The notes under the pieces were generated by a model. It searched no databases, was not told where the DNA came from, and worked only from the letters and a program-made list of their open reading frames with translations. A program made the position numbers and the translations under genes. This document shows positions 37,926-48,937 of a stretch of 64,000 nucleotides of DNA, one piece after another. Source of the stretch: Homalodisca vitripennis (lineage: Eukaryota; Arthropoda; Insecta; Hemiptera; Cicadellidae); the NCBI RefSeq assembly GCF_021130785.1, contig NC_060212.1, positions 151,556,501 through 151,620,500 on the forward strand. Direction: 5' to 3'. Each line of letters starts with the position of its first letter. Within the stretch, counting starts at the first letter, position 1.

Positions 37926-39103
37926 CGAGAGTGGTCTGAAAAGTTTCCGACCTAACAAACATGACATAATTTGTGAAATAAAACAATCAACATAATCTCC
38001 TTGTCACTCTACACACTCCTATCAGCGATACCATCTCTGTAACCCATAAAAATTGTACTCGGAATATTTCTCTGAAAAATAATTGTTCACAAAGGTTATT
38101 GCCTCTTCATTTGACGATCACATTGTCCTCCGAGCGCAATTTTGAGATAAAGGAACGAAAGGAATTCGCTTGAGACTGGATCTGGTAAGACGGATGGTTA
38201 AGCAGTTAAACCCGTAATTCATGGATTTTCGCCATCATATCCGCTAAGGGACGAGAAGGTTCGCAGACTTAGTGAAACATTATATTTCACAATGTGGGCG
38301 TTTCTTTAAAAAATGTCTACCTTTACCTTGTCAAGTAATGATGGATAGTATGCTCCTGTAATGGTTTTCGTTTTTGAAGCTAATCTATTAAATTAATTCT
38401 ATTAATATCGCATAAACAATCGTCATGTCTTTCCTAACCAAAGAAGCAGCATTTTTTCTTTTTTTGAGTCTGTTCCCCTTTTGTAATTTTTTTCGGGTGT
38501 ATAATGGTGTAGTCAAGTTTTATCTACAGTAATTAATCAGCGCATTTGGATTATTTTACCTGAACTGCGCCAGAAGAGCGTTGGAAATTTTCATCCTCGA
38601 ACCTTTATGGTCTAACGTGAGCAAAAGCGACATTAAACGAGCGGACAGCTTTCTCATGCCTAAATGTTGATATATTTTTCACTTTAATTCGGTGGTCGTC
38701 TAGCACCATTTGGTTAACTCTGTCGATGATTTCATGGGTAGTTGCAGTTTTTGGACGTCCCGAACGTTCATCGTCTCTCAAGATCTTATGGCTATTTTTA
38801 AATGAAGCAGCCCAAAATTTCACTGAGGTAAATGATTGTGCAGAGTTTCCATACACAGAATCCAACTCATTTTTTATTTAATAAGGCGTATTGCCTTTCA
38901 AACACTAATAGTTAATGGCAGCACGATAATCGTGTCCATATCACAAAAACACTCACATCAACTGACTCGACTGTTACATGAAACGGCACGTCGAAAATAG
39001 CTAAAGCTTTTTTTAGTAACTGTCAACAGACGAAATTCAGTAGCTTTTGTTAACGAACCTTCCATCTTCACGTTCAGAAAGCAAACTTTTCAGACCACAC
39101 TCG
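37926..39103 (-). mobile_element. Decayed mariner-family DNA transposon
   Basis: The terminal inverted repeats share GTGTGGTCTGAAAAGTTT-type sequence: GAGAGTGGTCTGAAAAGTTT at the left end, and the complement of AAACTTTTCAGACCACACTC at the right end. TA dinucleotides at 37924-37925 and 39104-39105 fit the mariner target duplication. At about 1.18 kb it is slightly shorter than the roughly 1.3 kb usual for the family. The coding strand is minus, with recognisable transposase pieces throughout, so it is a deleted and mutated copy of an autonomous element. Confidence 0.9.
37990..38950 (-). pseudogene. mariner transposase (broken)
   Basis: N-terminal pieces at 38605-38950 read DYRAAINY, KGNTP, then DSVYGNSAQSFTSVKFW, DDERSGRPKTATTHE and VLDDHRIKVKNIS. 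These are the helix-turn-helix DNA-binding half of mariner transposase, where SGRPKTATT is diagnostic. Further on, ITGAYYPSLLDKVKVDIF near 38310-38370 and a PDPVSSEFLSFLYLKIALGG segment near 38130-38190 correspond to the catalytic half around the last Asp of the DDD motif (PDLAPSDFFLF in active enzymes). Several of these positions are mutated. Many stops and frameshifts are present, so no functional enzyme is possible. Confidence 0.9.
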
Positions 39104-39297
39104 TATACTATTAACTATCTCCGATATGTTTAATACAGAATTATACAGAATTAGAATGTGAAAAGATCTATGTTGCTTTTATGTACCATCTTTTAATGCA
39201 GAGTATAACGGAGAGTTGGCTTTACCATCTGTGAATGTAGAGTGTGAACATACCTTAGCTATATTTTATGGTTTTATATTATGCTATATGGAGATAT

Positions 39298-39590
39298 GCT
39301 TGTGTAATATCTCATTGTGTAATACCAAAATATTTCTTCCCAAATTCAGTAACTTTAAATTAGTGCTCAGTGGTTTCTTGCAATCAAACATTTAATATGT
39401 AATTTGAGGAAGTAAATTCTTTTATGATTGTTAAATAAAATACAACCATAACCAGTATAGGCTAAAGTAGTGAAAGACTAACATCACATGTTACATTCGA
39501 TATTTACAAATTAAAGGGCCAATAAAAAGGGGTAACATAAGAAACAGTATTGCGCATTGGCCTTCTGTATTCTTAAAATTGTTAAAGGTC
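39298..39590 (+). repeat. Diverged direct repeat, right copy
   Basis: This is the partner of 35912-36230, sharing CAGTAACTTTAAATTAGTG, GTGGTTTCTTGCAATCA and AAGAAACAGTATTGCGCATT. It contains small insertions relative to the left copy. Confidence 0.7.
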
Positions 39591-39599
39591 CCAATGACC

Positions 39600-40855
39600 T
39601 AAGAATAGGCGAATTTAATAAAATAATAAAATTTGTGCGCACTTATATTTATAAAACATTTAGGAAAAAGGAATAAATTTTAAAACTTTACAATTAAGTG
39701 CAGTTCCTGAGAACTAGTAATATTTTACAAGATGAGCTCAAGATTTTGTCCACAATAAATTGACATGTTAAGACATTATTTGTATAAACTTGGTATAATG
39801 TTTCTTTTTTAGCTTTTAGTGAATTCAACTCCCTTCAATATCACTTAGTTATAATTAAATTTTTTATGGCATATTATTATACAATGTACAACTTTTATTT
39901 TTCATTTCATTCCGTATTTATAATTTTAGGAGAAAAATATGTTGCTGGTTATCTTATAGTATAAATGGGTAGATGTAATTCAGCAGTTAGTATAGAATTA
40001 GTAGGCCTATACGTGTATACATTCCTGGTATCATATTCGAAAATTAGTTTAATTAAAAACAATTCTTAGATTTAAGTTCATCATTGATGATTGGTGTATT
40101 ATTTTTAAAATGATTATAATGTAGAATGTTTACATTCTTTTAGTGTGTTAGGGTGATATATGTGATGTAGATGTTTAAAATTTTAAAATAAAAAATATTT
40201 TGAATAGTGCTTTAAAGTTTATAATGTTCTGGCAAATAAAGCTGTTATTTTATCTATTTCAATGCAATCCTTTCGCTGATTTGCTGGCCACACAACTACC
40301 CAGCAATAATTGAGACGCTTGAGGCATAATATTCTCCATGTGTAAACCAGCCACTGTCAATTAACTTTTATGTTAAATTCACTACAGAAACGCGACCCAT
40401 TAACAAATTAAAAAACAGTATTATGAACAAAATGCACAGCATAGATAAATATTACTTACATTAAAACATGCGCATTACCATATCTATTTATAATTGTAAA
40501 TATAGAAATAGTTTAAACTGAAAATATTTTTAAAGCGTATGATTTAGAAAATGTCATTTTATTGAAATATATGTTTAATATTATGAAATACAATAAATGT
40601 CTGTGGGTAATAAGGAGGCCACAGATCAGATGCAACAGCAATTTATGTTTTAATATTAATGATAATCCAAGATATTCTGTTACTTTCACCCAAGGTAATA
40701 TTATTGATTACCTTAAAATGAAATAAAATATGTGAAATGAATGCTTTACAACTTGGAGTTTTACAAACGAAAGGCAAGTACAGGTCTTTTCAATATATTA
40801 CAATCAAAAGGCAGATGCAGGTCCCTTCCCCTCTTTCTCCCACCACCAACCACAC
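39600..40855. other. No gene seen
   Basis: AT-rich, with no assignable coding or structural features. Confidence 0.55.
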
Positions 40856-40859
40856 GACC

Positions 40860-41110
40860 CGCGGATCAACATGTACCGCTTAATTGTACGGTGTATAAAA
40901 AGGACCAACATGGACCGCTCATTACACGCGGACCAGCATGTGGACAAAAGTTTTTATATATTAAAAAATATTAGCATACATTTATCAAGCAAGTTATAAA
41001 ACATAAATGTATGCTGAGAACAAATTCATAACACGGTTATATGAAGGTTTAAATAGGGGGCTTGATGGACCTGCATGGGTCGCTGTATAACACAGGACCA
41101 TCAAGTGCCT
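40860..41110. repeat. Degenerate GGACCARCA repeat cluster
   Basis: GATCAACATG, GGACCAACATGGACC, GGACCAGCATG, TGGACCTGCATGG and AGGACCATCAAG occur at irregular spacing with related sequence between them. In reverse complement these are the TGYTGGTCC words of 17287-17440. Confidence 0.5.
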
Positions 41111-41119
41111 TGTTTCCGT

Positions 41120-41121
41120 AA

Positions 41122-41148
<27 letters not shown>
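41120..41148. repeat. (TA)n microsatellite
   Basis: About 28 bp of alternating TA. Confidence 0.95.
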
Positions 41149-41149
<1 letters not shown>

Positions 41150-41152
<3 letters not shown>

Positions 41153-43260
41153 CTGTCAGTTCTTGGTTTGAGGTTTGTTTTTGACGATGGAATGATTGTG
41201 AACGATAAAGGAAGTTTCCGGAAATTTGCCTTCGTTCAGTGATACAAAAAACCACCAGGAAAAAATCAGGATTTGTTTTTTATCACTGAACAATGGCAAA
41301 TTGCCGGAAAAATCCTGTTTCCTTCACAAGGCTGTTAATAATACGTATTTAGAACATTTGAATGGAGTTACTATGCTGGCAATAATATCATCTTCCCATA
41401 CTTAATTATCGTCCTATATTCTGAAAGTTGCCTTTAACAAACTAGGGTCTTCAGATTGGTATAATATAGAGAAAGTTAAAATTGGAGGCACCTCGTATTA
41501 AACCTTCGTCAAAATACACACTAACATAATAATATCTATTTTAATGTTAGTTTTAAATTGATTATAATATGAACAACAAATATAATCACATATTTTGTGA
41601 AGTTTATCACAATGTTGCAGGCGTGTAAAAAAGTTCTATACCTTATTAAAGTCATATATAAATTCAATATGTTAGTATTATATTTAGAATTAAACAGTTA
41701 CTCATAAGGTTTTGAAAATTGTCCATATGAAAGTTTTTCGGCAGGGAGGTTCGTTCGAAAAAATCTGTATTTCTCTATAATATAATACAGTGTATCTGCT
41801 CTATATAATATTCTTTAAATCTACAATTTAAAGATATCTACAATATGTAGATATTGTGGATTACTCAAGGATAAAACTGTTATTTCGAAAGCTTTGAACA
41901 CTGATATATCTCTCAATTTCATATCATGTTCTTTCTCGTTTTGACAATATGTCGTTCACGCTTTGACTCTAACCCTAACCCTTATCTTACTTCATTAATC
42001 ATATTCATACCTTTTTGCTTTATTTGAAAACTACATAACTATAAATTTGTGTAAGTTGCCTCATTGATATGTAGGGTTGGTTTCCTTCTTTGTGTTAGAA
42101 TATAATATAATATAATAACTAAATTGATAAAAATCCATCACATGTTTTAAATTATGTTTATTCTTATTTATGACGCATTTCATGCACAACAGTTCAAGAA
42201 AAATATACTGTTACGTATACGTAAAATATACATTCACCAATAGGTTTCGTTCCCATTATTTATCCATATTTAGTTTATATTTATAATTATATTTAGTTTA
42301 TTTAATACCAAAGTACATTTTCAGATACGAAAGAGATTCGTACTTTAATGCACAATTTCAGTTTAATAAGGAAAGAAAATTCTTTCAATAAGGAAGCAAC
42401 TCTGGCTATCAACGCAGGATTAATTATTTATTTAAAAACGTGAAAGTGGTTATACAGAACAAGGCTTTCAAGCTGTTATTTGACTGTTTGTAGAAGAACA
42501 CCATTGAGAATAATAGTAGGCTAATACAAATATACGCAACCTTGTGGATTGTTAACCAATACTAATAATAATGATTCTTCTAACAATGGTTCTAAATGAT
42601 TCTTTATAACAGTACTAACTAACAATCCAATTAAAGATACTAAAATTAAAGTTTTAAATATGAGATCACCAAACCAATACAAAGTAAGGCGGCTTTCAAA
42701 TGTGTTTCTTCTTTTAGACTGTTACTAGAAATGCGTTATTAGTACCGTATAAAGCACATGGAATTAATTAGGTGTTAAAGCTAATTTTAAAACGAAATAT
42801 TAACAAGTATATTTTACGGTTTATATATACTTTCATTTATAGTTGCAACTACAATGCAGATCTTATATATTCACTGCAGGATAAACCCTCGGAATGTTGT
42901 TCAAGTGCTTGAACCGTTTGGAAATGCCCATTAAGAACTGTGTTAACATCTACTGTAGCTACTCCTAAACATTCCAACGTTCTTTAGTGATAAGAGAGAT
43001 TCACTGCTAGGAAATTGCAGCCTGAATTAAATTTGAATAGATAATACATGTTACACAAAATTAATTCACATAATACATGCCACCAATAAACACATATATT
43101 AACCTATATTCAAAACCTAAATTCTGTCCATGAAATTATTATTTTAAAATAAGAAATTGACCTTTAATTTCTTACTGAAACACGAGTATTTAAAGAAATT
43201 AAAATTTATTAAAAATGTAATAATCGTACGTCTCAAGTATTTGTAACACATTGCAACAAC
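41150..43260. other. No gene seen
   Basis: AT-rich, with no assignable features. Confidence 0.55.
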
Positions 43261-43261
43261 A

Positions 43262-43862
43262 TTTTCACTGACTTTTAGAGAAATAAAGAAGAAGAAAGAG
43301 TTGGGTAATGGACAAGTTGATTAGCAATTTCCGCCTAAGTTTCCAAACAATTGCGTGACGGCGATGTTCCAGTTCGTAATCAGCTGATTATACAAGAGGT
43401 TAGCAATCAGGCAATCAGCTGAGCGAGCAGTCAAGCGAAACAAGGGCCACTTTCACTTTACAGATATTTTGAATCTTACTATCAGCGATTCTGTGAAGCC
43501 TTTCATTTTACCGAATACAGTGGGATTTATAGTTAAAGCGTTAGAAGCGTTCCAATCCGGAGCGTTCGTGCAGTTGAGAAAGAACGCTAAAGAGTACGCT
43601 GATTTGTACCTCAATGGATTTGTCATTTGAATGAAGAGCTCCAGAAAGTTAATTAGGGAATTAAAGAAGAAAACCGAGCCATAAGGAAATCTGTTGGTAC
43701 TCTGAAACAATGAATAAGTAATGTGGAGTAGTACCCCAGACAATCAAACATTGGTATGAGTGAACTTCCGGGAAAACTAATGGAAAATGTGGCGAAGGCA
43801 ATCCACTTGGGCCTGAAGGAAAAGAGAGGCCGATCGCAGCTGCTTACTGGGTGCTGACTCAT
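43262..43862 (+). mobile_element. LINE 5' UTR and ORF1 remnant, copy 2
   Basis: 43262-43460 matches the minus strand of 16490-16705. Immediately after it, plus-strand translation gives FTDILNLTISDSVKPFI, then FIVKALEAFQSGAFVQLRKN up to a TGA near 43628. In the next frame it gives NEELQKV, KEENRAIRKSVGTLKQ and VE, stop, YPRQSNIGMSELP. The last piece resembles the YSR-x-x-N-(I/V)-E-I-x-G-x-P block that follows the coiled coil in many insect LINE ORF1 proteins, which bind the element RNA. Stops and a frameshift make it a pseudogene. No ORF2 follows. Confidence 0.65.
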
Positions 43863-43870
43863 AGCCCTAA

Positions 43871-44384
43871 CATCAACTAAGTTTTCGGTGGAAATTTGTT
43901 CTCTAGCTATTTGTTATTTGATACTATTGTTCGGCTATTTATTTTTTATACTGTTATAAATTTATTTTGTTACTGATTCTAATCTTTTTATCAGTCTATA
44001 TAAAATTATCTTGTTATTATATTTTGTTACTATTTCAAATGTAAATTTTCTTATCAGCTTATAGTTACCTTGTTATATGTTCCAATTTTTATCTTATTAT
44101 CAGCTCTTTAGTTATCTTGTTAATTGACATCAACTAAGTTTTCGGTGGAAATTTGTTCTCTAGCTATTTGTTATTTGATACTATTGTTCGGCTATTTATT
44201 TTTTATATTGTTATAAATTTATTTTGTTACTGATTCTAATCTTTTTATCAGTCTATATAAAATTATCTTGTTATTATATTTTGTTACTATTTCAAATGTA
44301 AATTTTCTTATCAGCTTATAGTTATCTTGTTATATGTTCCAATTTTTATCTTGTTATCAGCTCTTTAGTTATCTTGTTAATTGC
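43871..44384. repeat. 257-bp tandem duplication
   Basis: Two adjacent units (43871-44127 and 44128-44384) begin with CATCAACTAAGTTTTCGGTG and differ at only about three positions, so this is a recent duplication. Confidence 0.96.
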
Positions 44385-44724
44385 GCTGAGTATCTGTCAT
44401 TGCTGATTTTTTTTCTTTTTTTAGTATTTTGGAATGAATTATTGTTATATTGTTATTATCTGTAATAGTACTGAAGACACTCACATTCTTGTATTTATTT
44501 TGTATTTAATGGTGTTACCGTTGAAAGGAAATAAGTAATTAAAATGACACTACCTATAATAGTTAAATTCAATGCAAGAATAGACAGGGATGCTTGCGTA
44601 AAGGTAGTACCATGAATTAGGAGTTAGATTTTTTTTAAACTTTGTTTAAGAAATTTTTGGTTACAGCCCTTTAACATACGGTACAGTTTATGGAGAGATA
44701 GAAAATATTGAGACAATGTATATG

Positions 44725-44755
<31 letters not shown>

Positions 44756-45361
44756 GTAGTCAGTCCACGAGGAGTGGTAGGATATGAAGCAGAATTTTGA
44801 TATATCTCATAATCAGTCCCAAATAAAAACGGTTGCCAATAAGAATATAAAATTTTTACACTAAATAGGCTCCATGAAATATGACTGGAGCGAATAAAAT
44901 ATATTTTACCCTATAGAAACATCTAATAATCAATTTATTTTCTAAAATTAGATTTGATTAAAAATGTAAATTCCTTACATCATAAATGAATAAAAAACAC
45001 GTCACATACTGAAGCTGTATAACTCATGTTCACTCTTTAAAAACCTCTTATTTATCTCCAATAAGTTTTTATTTGCGCTTAATTAGAAAAAATCACTTAC
45101 ATTTCCTACTTAGAATGCCTGTAATTTCTCGTCGGGTGAAACATTTTTCACCTTTTTTACTTAAAAGAAGTTATCTTAAAGGTCTAAGGATTTAAAAGAA
45201 AACGTAATTTTTCCACAAAAAATTGATTGCAACACATTACGGAACACGAGTGATAATGGTGAAACAATCTACCGATATTTTAAAAATAAATAATATTTGT
45301 AGGTTAGTCTAGGTGCATGTACCTGAGTGTCTACCTGTCTGCTGCCTGCCTGTCTGCCTAG
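44385..45361. other. No gene seen; short TA run at 44718-44756
   Basis: AT-rich, with a (CTGT/CTGC) pyrimidine-rich run at about 45322-45361 that borders the inverted-repeat element. Confidence 0.6.
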
Positions 45362-45471
45362 TAGTGCAGTCATTGAAGCAAAAATACGGTCTTACCTCCG
45401 AATGTTTTTACTGTGAAACGATTTGCATGAAATTTTGTTATTAGGCTCATCTTCCCCTTAACTTCAAAAGT
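45362..45471 (+). repeat. Left terminal inverted repeat, outer part
   Basis: It pairs with 50719-50819. It is cut off at 45471 by the LINE insertion and resumes at 48884. The TTCAAAAGT at its inner edge is the left copy of the LINE target duplication. Confidence 0.85.
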
Positions 45472-45472
45472 T

Positions 45473-45492
45473 GAAAGAAAGAAAGAAAGAAA
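45473..45492. repeat. (GAAA)n tail of the nested LINE
   Basis: Four to five GAAA units on the plus strand form the 3' tail of the minus-strand LINE. Confidence 0.9.
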
Positions 45493-45984
45493 CTTTATTT
45501 CTCACAAATAAAAATTACAGATACGATTTTTATAAAATTTTACAAACTAACCAAAAAACATTACATTTACTTACACATAAACAATACATACATATGCAAC
45601 TAAAACTACTATAACACTATCACTATGAGAAATAAAGAGAAAAACTCCAAGGCAAAGCCTGTTTGGAGTAATAAATATCATAAAATTAACAGAAAACTAG
45701 CAGCTTTACAAACAGTACAGTAATATTTTAGTAAAACTTATTTATTTTTACTCTACGTGAAGTTCGTGATAAACACAACTAAATTAATAAAAAATCTTAA
45801 TAAAAAATCTTAACTATACATAAAATAATCAACTAAGCCTAAATGTAAAAAATTAAACAAATAAACATGGAGAACACAATGAACACAACCAGAACATAAA
45901 TTAAATTATGCATTATTATCATTATTGGAAACAGATTACAAGGAAAGGAAAAATCTCATTTTAAACATTAATTTTAAAAAGTAC

Positions 45985-48825
45985 TTATTCAATATCCTTC
46001 ATTGACAATAGCCACTTTTTAAGCTGTTTTAGAAAAATATTAATTGAATACTGACTCTTTATATGCTGTGGTAACAGATTAAAAAGTTTTGGTGCTAAAT
46101 AAATAAAAGTTTTTGTAAAGAAAGTATTTGAAGGTTTTGGTACTAATGAGTCTTCTGCATTTCTTAATTTAAGTTTAAATTTATTTGTTGACTTATGATT
46201 TTTGCTTCTCAAGAAAAATATTTTTAAAACTTTAAAAACAAACATATATCTTAACGGAAGAATATTCAATCTCAAAAACAAAGGGTAGGATGATTCAGTT
46301 TTCTTTCTTTTCATGATTATTCTTATAAAATGTTTTTGAACTGTTATTATAGGCTTTAAATTAGTTTTGTACGTTCCTCCCCAGCACGATATAGCATATT
46401 CCATCCTACTGTTCACCAGGGAGAAGTATATCATTCTTAACAATTTAGTATCACACATATTTTTCAAATAATAGAAGATTCTTATTACATTATTTAGTTT
46501 TTGTTTAAGTTTTGAAATATGAGTTTTCCAGTTTAAATCTTTATCAAGCCATAACCCCAAATATTTCAGCGAATCCTCCCCTTCCACTAGACTGCAATTT
46601 ATATCACATTGAGAATTAGTGCTTATACAGTTAAGACATTTATACATAATTTTATTTTTAAAACGTGGATAAGGCACTTTTAACGAAAAATTTATGTATT
46701 TGGTTTTTTGAGGACTTAATATCATATTATTAACTGAAAACCACCACCTTAATGCATTCAGATCCTTGTTAATCTTTACTTCAATTTCTCCCCATGAATT
46801 CTCAACATAACAAAGTGCTGTGTCGTCTGCAAATGCAGTAACCTTACCGTAAAACCTTCCATTACATAGATCATTAATATATATTAAAAACAATGTGGCA
46901 CCTAAAACTGACCCTTGAGGTACTCCATATTTTATTTCACCAAATTGACTTAAGGTACTACTTACTTTAACACATTGCTTCCTACATGATACATAACTCT
47001 TAAACCATTTAAAAACAACCCCTCGGATTCCGCAAGCGTATAATTTATTTAAAAGAATTGAATGGTCAACTGTATCAAATGCTTTCGTAATATCTAGAAA
47101 AAGCCCTGTTACATTTTTCCTATCGTTAATCCCCACTCTACTCATAAACTCAAGCAAAGCCGTTTCCGTACTCATGGCTTGTCTAAATCCATACTGGTTT
47201 GCACTGAAAAAATTTGTATTTTCGAGAAATTGTAATAACTTATTTTTCATGATTTTCTCAAATATCTTTGCAAATGTGGACAGTAATGATATAGGTCTGT
47301 AGTTATTACAAGAGGTTCTAGAATCGTTTTTATAAATTGGTATGACTACAGCCTCTTTCAACTTTTCTGGAAAATCCCCTGTCTCAAAACTCAAATTTAT
47401 AATATAAAGCAAGACATCTGCAAATTTGCTATAGGTATCTTTAACTAATGATGTGCTAATACCATCCAGACCTGTTGCGCTACATGTTTTTAAGGAATTA
47501 ATTGCTATTATAAGCTCATTTAAAGTTGCAGGGAATAGAAACATTGATTGAGTGGTCCATTGTTTCATAAATAATCTTTCTATATTCGTGTAATCAATAT
47601 TATTTGGTTTCTTAATTGTTTTATTTAGTTCACCAGGAATAGATAAAAAATATTTGTTAAATTCATTAGCCACTATTTCGGGATCAGATACTATATTACA
47701 ATTTACTTCCAAAGCTATCACAGAATTATTGCATTTTTTCTGACCCGTTATGTCCTTTAAAATACTCCATGTTTTTTTAGAATTACCATTGTAGTTTTTT
47801 AAAAGCTCAGAATAGTATTTGTTTTTTAGATCACGTATATCAATCAGCAACTTATTTCTAAATTTTTTAAACTTTTTCTGCATTACTTCGTTATTAGGAT
47901 TTTTCTTAAGACCCTTAAATAGATTATTTCTAATTTTAATACGCTTGCATATAGCTGAATCAATCCAAGGTTTAAGTTTAGTTATGTTAGATTTTTTCGA
48001 TGTTACAACCCTTTTTGAATTTGTAATTATAAGATTTAATTTATTATAAAATACGTCAAACGCTATAGAAGCGTTACGCTCCTGGAAAACGTCATTCCAA
48101 TCTGCCATCTCGAGGTTTTTAATCAGCTGTTCATTGTTGACGCGATAAGACAACTGCGCGAGCTCGAGCAAGTCAGATGGCGCGGGAGGGGCCCCTACTT
48201 GCATGCAGACAGCTGTCATGTAGTGGTCTGATACACAAACATCAATCACACTCGCCTCAATTTCCAATTTATTTTTGTTCGCTGATTTTACAAGTACGTG
48301 ATCCAAACATGTTTTTGAATTCGTATTTACTCTAGTAGGGTCGTTAATAAGTGATTCTATTCCATTACAAGCCAAGGTTAGTTTATAATCGTCAATTTCT
48401 GAATTATCATCTAAAATATTTATATTCATGTCACCCAAAATCAACATAACCTTACACATCTTAATGTTTGGTTTTTGTAGATACTGTCTTAATTCATCAA
48501 TGAAATTTTTAATAGGATGTTGGTGCCTTTTATATACAGCAATTAAATTTATAAGATAGCCCATTGCCTTAAAAGTAAAATGCATTATATCAGCTGTTTC
48601 AAAATGAATTGGTATTGATTCAAAATCAGTGATGCTACTATGTACAAAAACTGCAATACCGCCAGCCCTATAATCTTCATTTGTTTTAGCATGTAAAATA
48701 TAATTTGGAATTTTATAGAATGGTGTTTCATTAGCATTAATCCAAATTTCCGATAAAATTATTATTTTAGGTAGCCACTTTAGTACGGATAAGTTCACTA
48801 GAAATAAATCAAAATTAGCTCTCAT
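45985..48825 (-). CDS. LINE ORF2: endonuclease and reverse transcriptase, 946 residues
   Basis: This is an uninterrupted frame. Endonuclease blocks are SEIWINA (25-31), AGGIAVFVHSS (54-64), LILGDMNIN (128-136) and VSDHYM (198-203), with the metal-site Asp and Asn and the catalytic SDH present. Reverse transcriptase blocks are SATGLDGIS (449-457), VVIPIYKND (493-501), NNYRPISLLS (507-516), NQYGFRQAMST (543-553), GLFLDITKAFDTVDH (574-588, block A), GVPQGSVLG (634-642, block B) and TAFADDTALC (663-672, block C). A C-terminal region with LRLNILPLRYMFVFK follows. The enzyme would nick target DNA and copy the element RNA from the nick. The frame stays open upstream of this Met to about 48900 and includes VIVHQNIRS, which is the true first endonuclease block. 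The Met used here is therefore internal. No RNase H domain is seen. All catalytic residues look intact, but without a promoter or ORF1 this copy is probably silent. Confidence 0.95.
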   Translation of the reverse strand: MRANFDLFLVNLSVLKWLPKIIILSEIWINANETPFYKIPNYILHAKTNEDYRAGGIAVFVHSSITDFESIPIHFETADIMHFTFKAMGYLINLIAVYKRHQHPIKNFIDELRQYLQKPNIKMCKVMLILGDMNINILDDNSEIDDYKLTLACNGIESLINDPTRVNTNSKTCLDHVLVKSANKNKLEIEASVIDVCVSDHYMTAVCMQVGAPPAPSDLLELAQLSYRVNNEQLIKNLEMADWNDVFQERNASIAFDVFYNKLNLIITNSKRVVTSKKSNITKLKPWIDSAICKRIKIRNNLFKGLKKNPNNEVMQKKFKKFRNKLLIDIRDLKNKYYSELLKNYNGNSKKTWSILKDITGQKKCNNSVIALEVNCNIVSDPEIVANEFNKYFLSIPGELNKTIKKPNNIDYTNIERLFMKQWTTQSMFLFPATLNELIIAINSLKTCSATGLDGISTSLVKDTYSKFADVLLYIINLSFETGDFPEKLKEAVVIPIYKNDSRTSCNNYRPISLLSTFAKIFEKIMKNKLLQFLENTNFFSANQYGFRQAMSTETALLEFMSRVGINDRKNVTGLFLDITKAFDTVDHSILLNKLYACGIRGVVFKWFKSYVSCRKQCVKVSSTLSQFGEIKYGVPQGSVLGATLFLIYINDLCNGRFYGKVTAFADDTALCYVENSWGEIEVKINKDLNALRWWFSVNNMILSPQKTKYINFSLKVPYPRFKNKIMYKCLNCISTNSQCDINCSLVEGEDSLKYLGLWLDKDLNWKTHISKLKQKLNNVIRIFYYLKNMCDTKLLRMIYFSLVNSRMEYAISCWGGTYKTNLKPIITVQKHFIRIIMKRKKTESSYPLFLRLNILPLRYMFVFKVLKIFFLRSKNHKSTNKFKLKLRNAEDSLVPKPSNTFFTKTFIYLAPKLFNLLPQHIKSQYSINIFLKQLKKWLLSMKDIE

Positions 48826-48876
48826 ACTTCTAATGTTTTGATGGACAATGACCAGACCTGCACTTTGGTTTAAGAT

Positions 48877-48937
48877 TTCAAGTGAAAATGATCTGAACTC
48901 CGCCTATTATTTTTAAGGGGTGTAAACAACCCCTTAA
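48877..48937 (+). repeat. Left inverted repeat, inner part, with hairpin
   Basis: 48884-48903 completes the left inverted repeat (GTGAAAATGATCTGAACTCC). Just inside it, TTAAGGGG (48913-48920) and CCCCTTAA (48930-48937) form an 8-bp stem. Confidence 0.75.

Larger units (their letters stand above)
45472..48876 (-). mobile_element. 5'-truncated LINE nested in an inverted repeat
   Basis: The edges are defined by the interrupted inverted repeat. The left flank ends TTCAAAAGT (45463-45471) and the right flank resumes TTCAAGTGAAAATG (48877), giving a near-duplicate target site of 7-9 bp. The 3' tail (minus strand) is AATAAAGTTTC followed by TTTC repeats. The 3' UTR is about 500 bp. The 5' edge falls at the very start of the endonuclease, so ORF1 and the first residues of ORF2 are lost. 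Truncation of this kind is usual for target-primed reverse transcription. It belongs to the Jockey/CR1 group. Confidence 0.9.

Noticed and set aside
43453..43862. Minus-strand frames of 96 and 69 codons
   Set aside because: They are antisense to the LINE ORF1 remnant, which is the recognisable reading.
47819..48049. Plus-strand frame of 76 codons
   Set aside because: Antisense shadow of the LINE ORF2 at 45985-48825.
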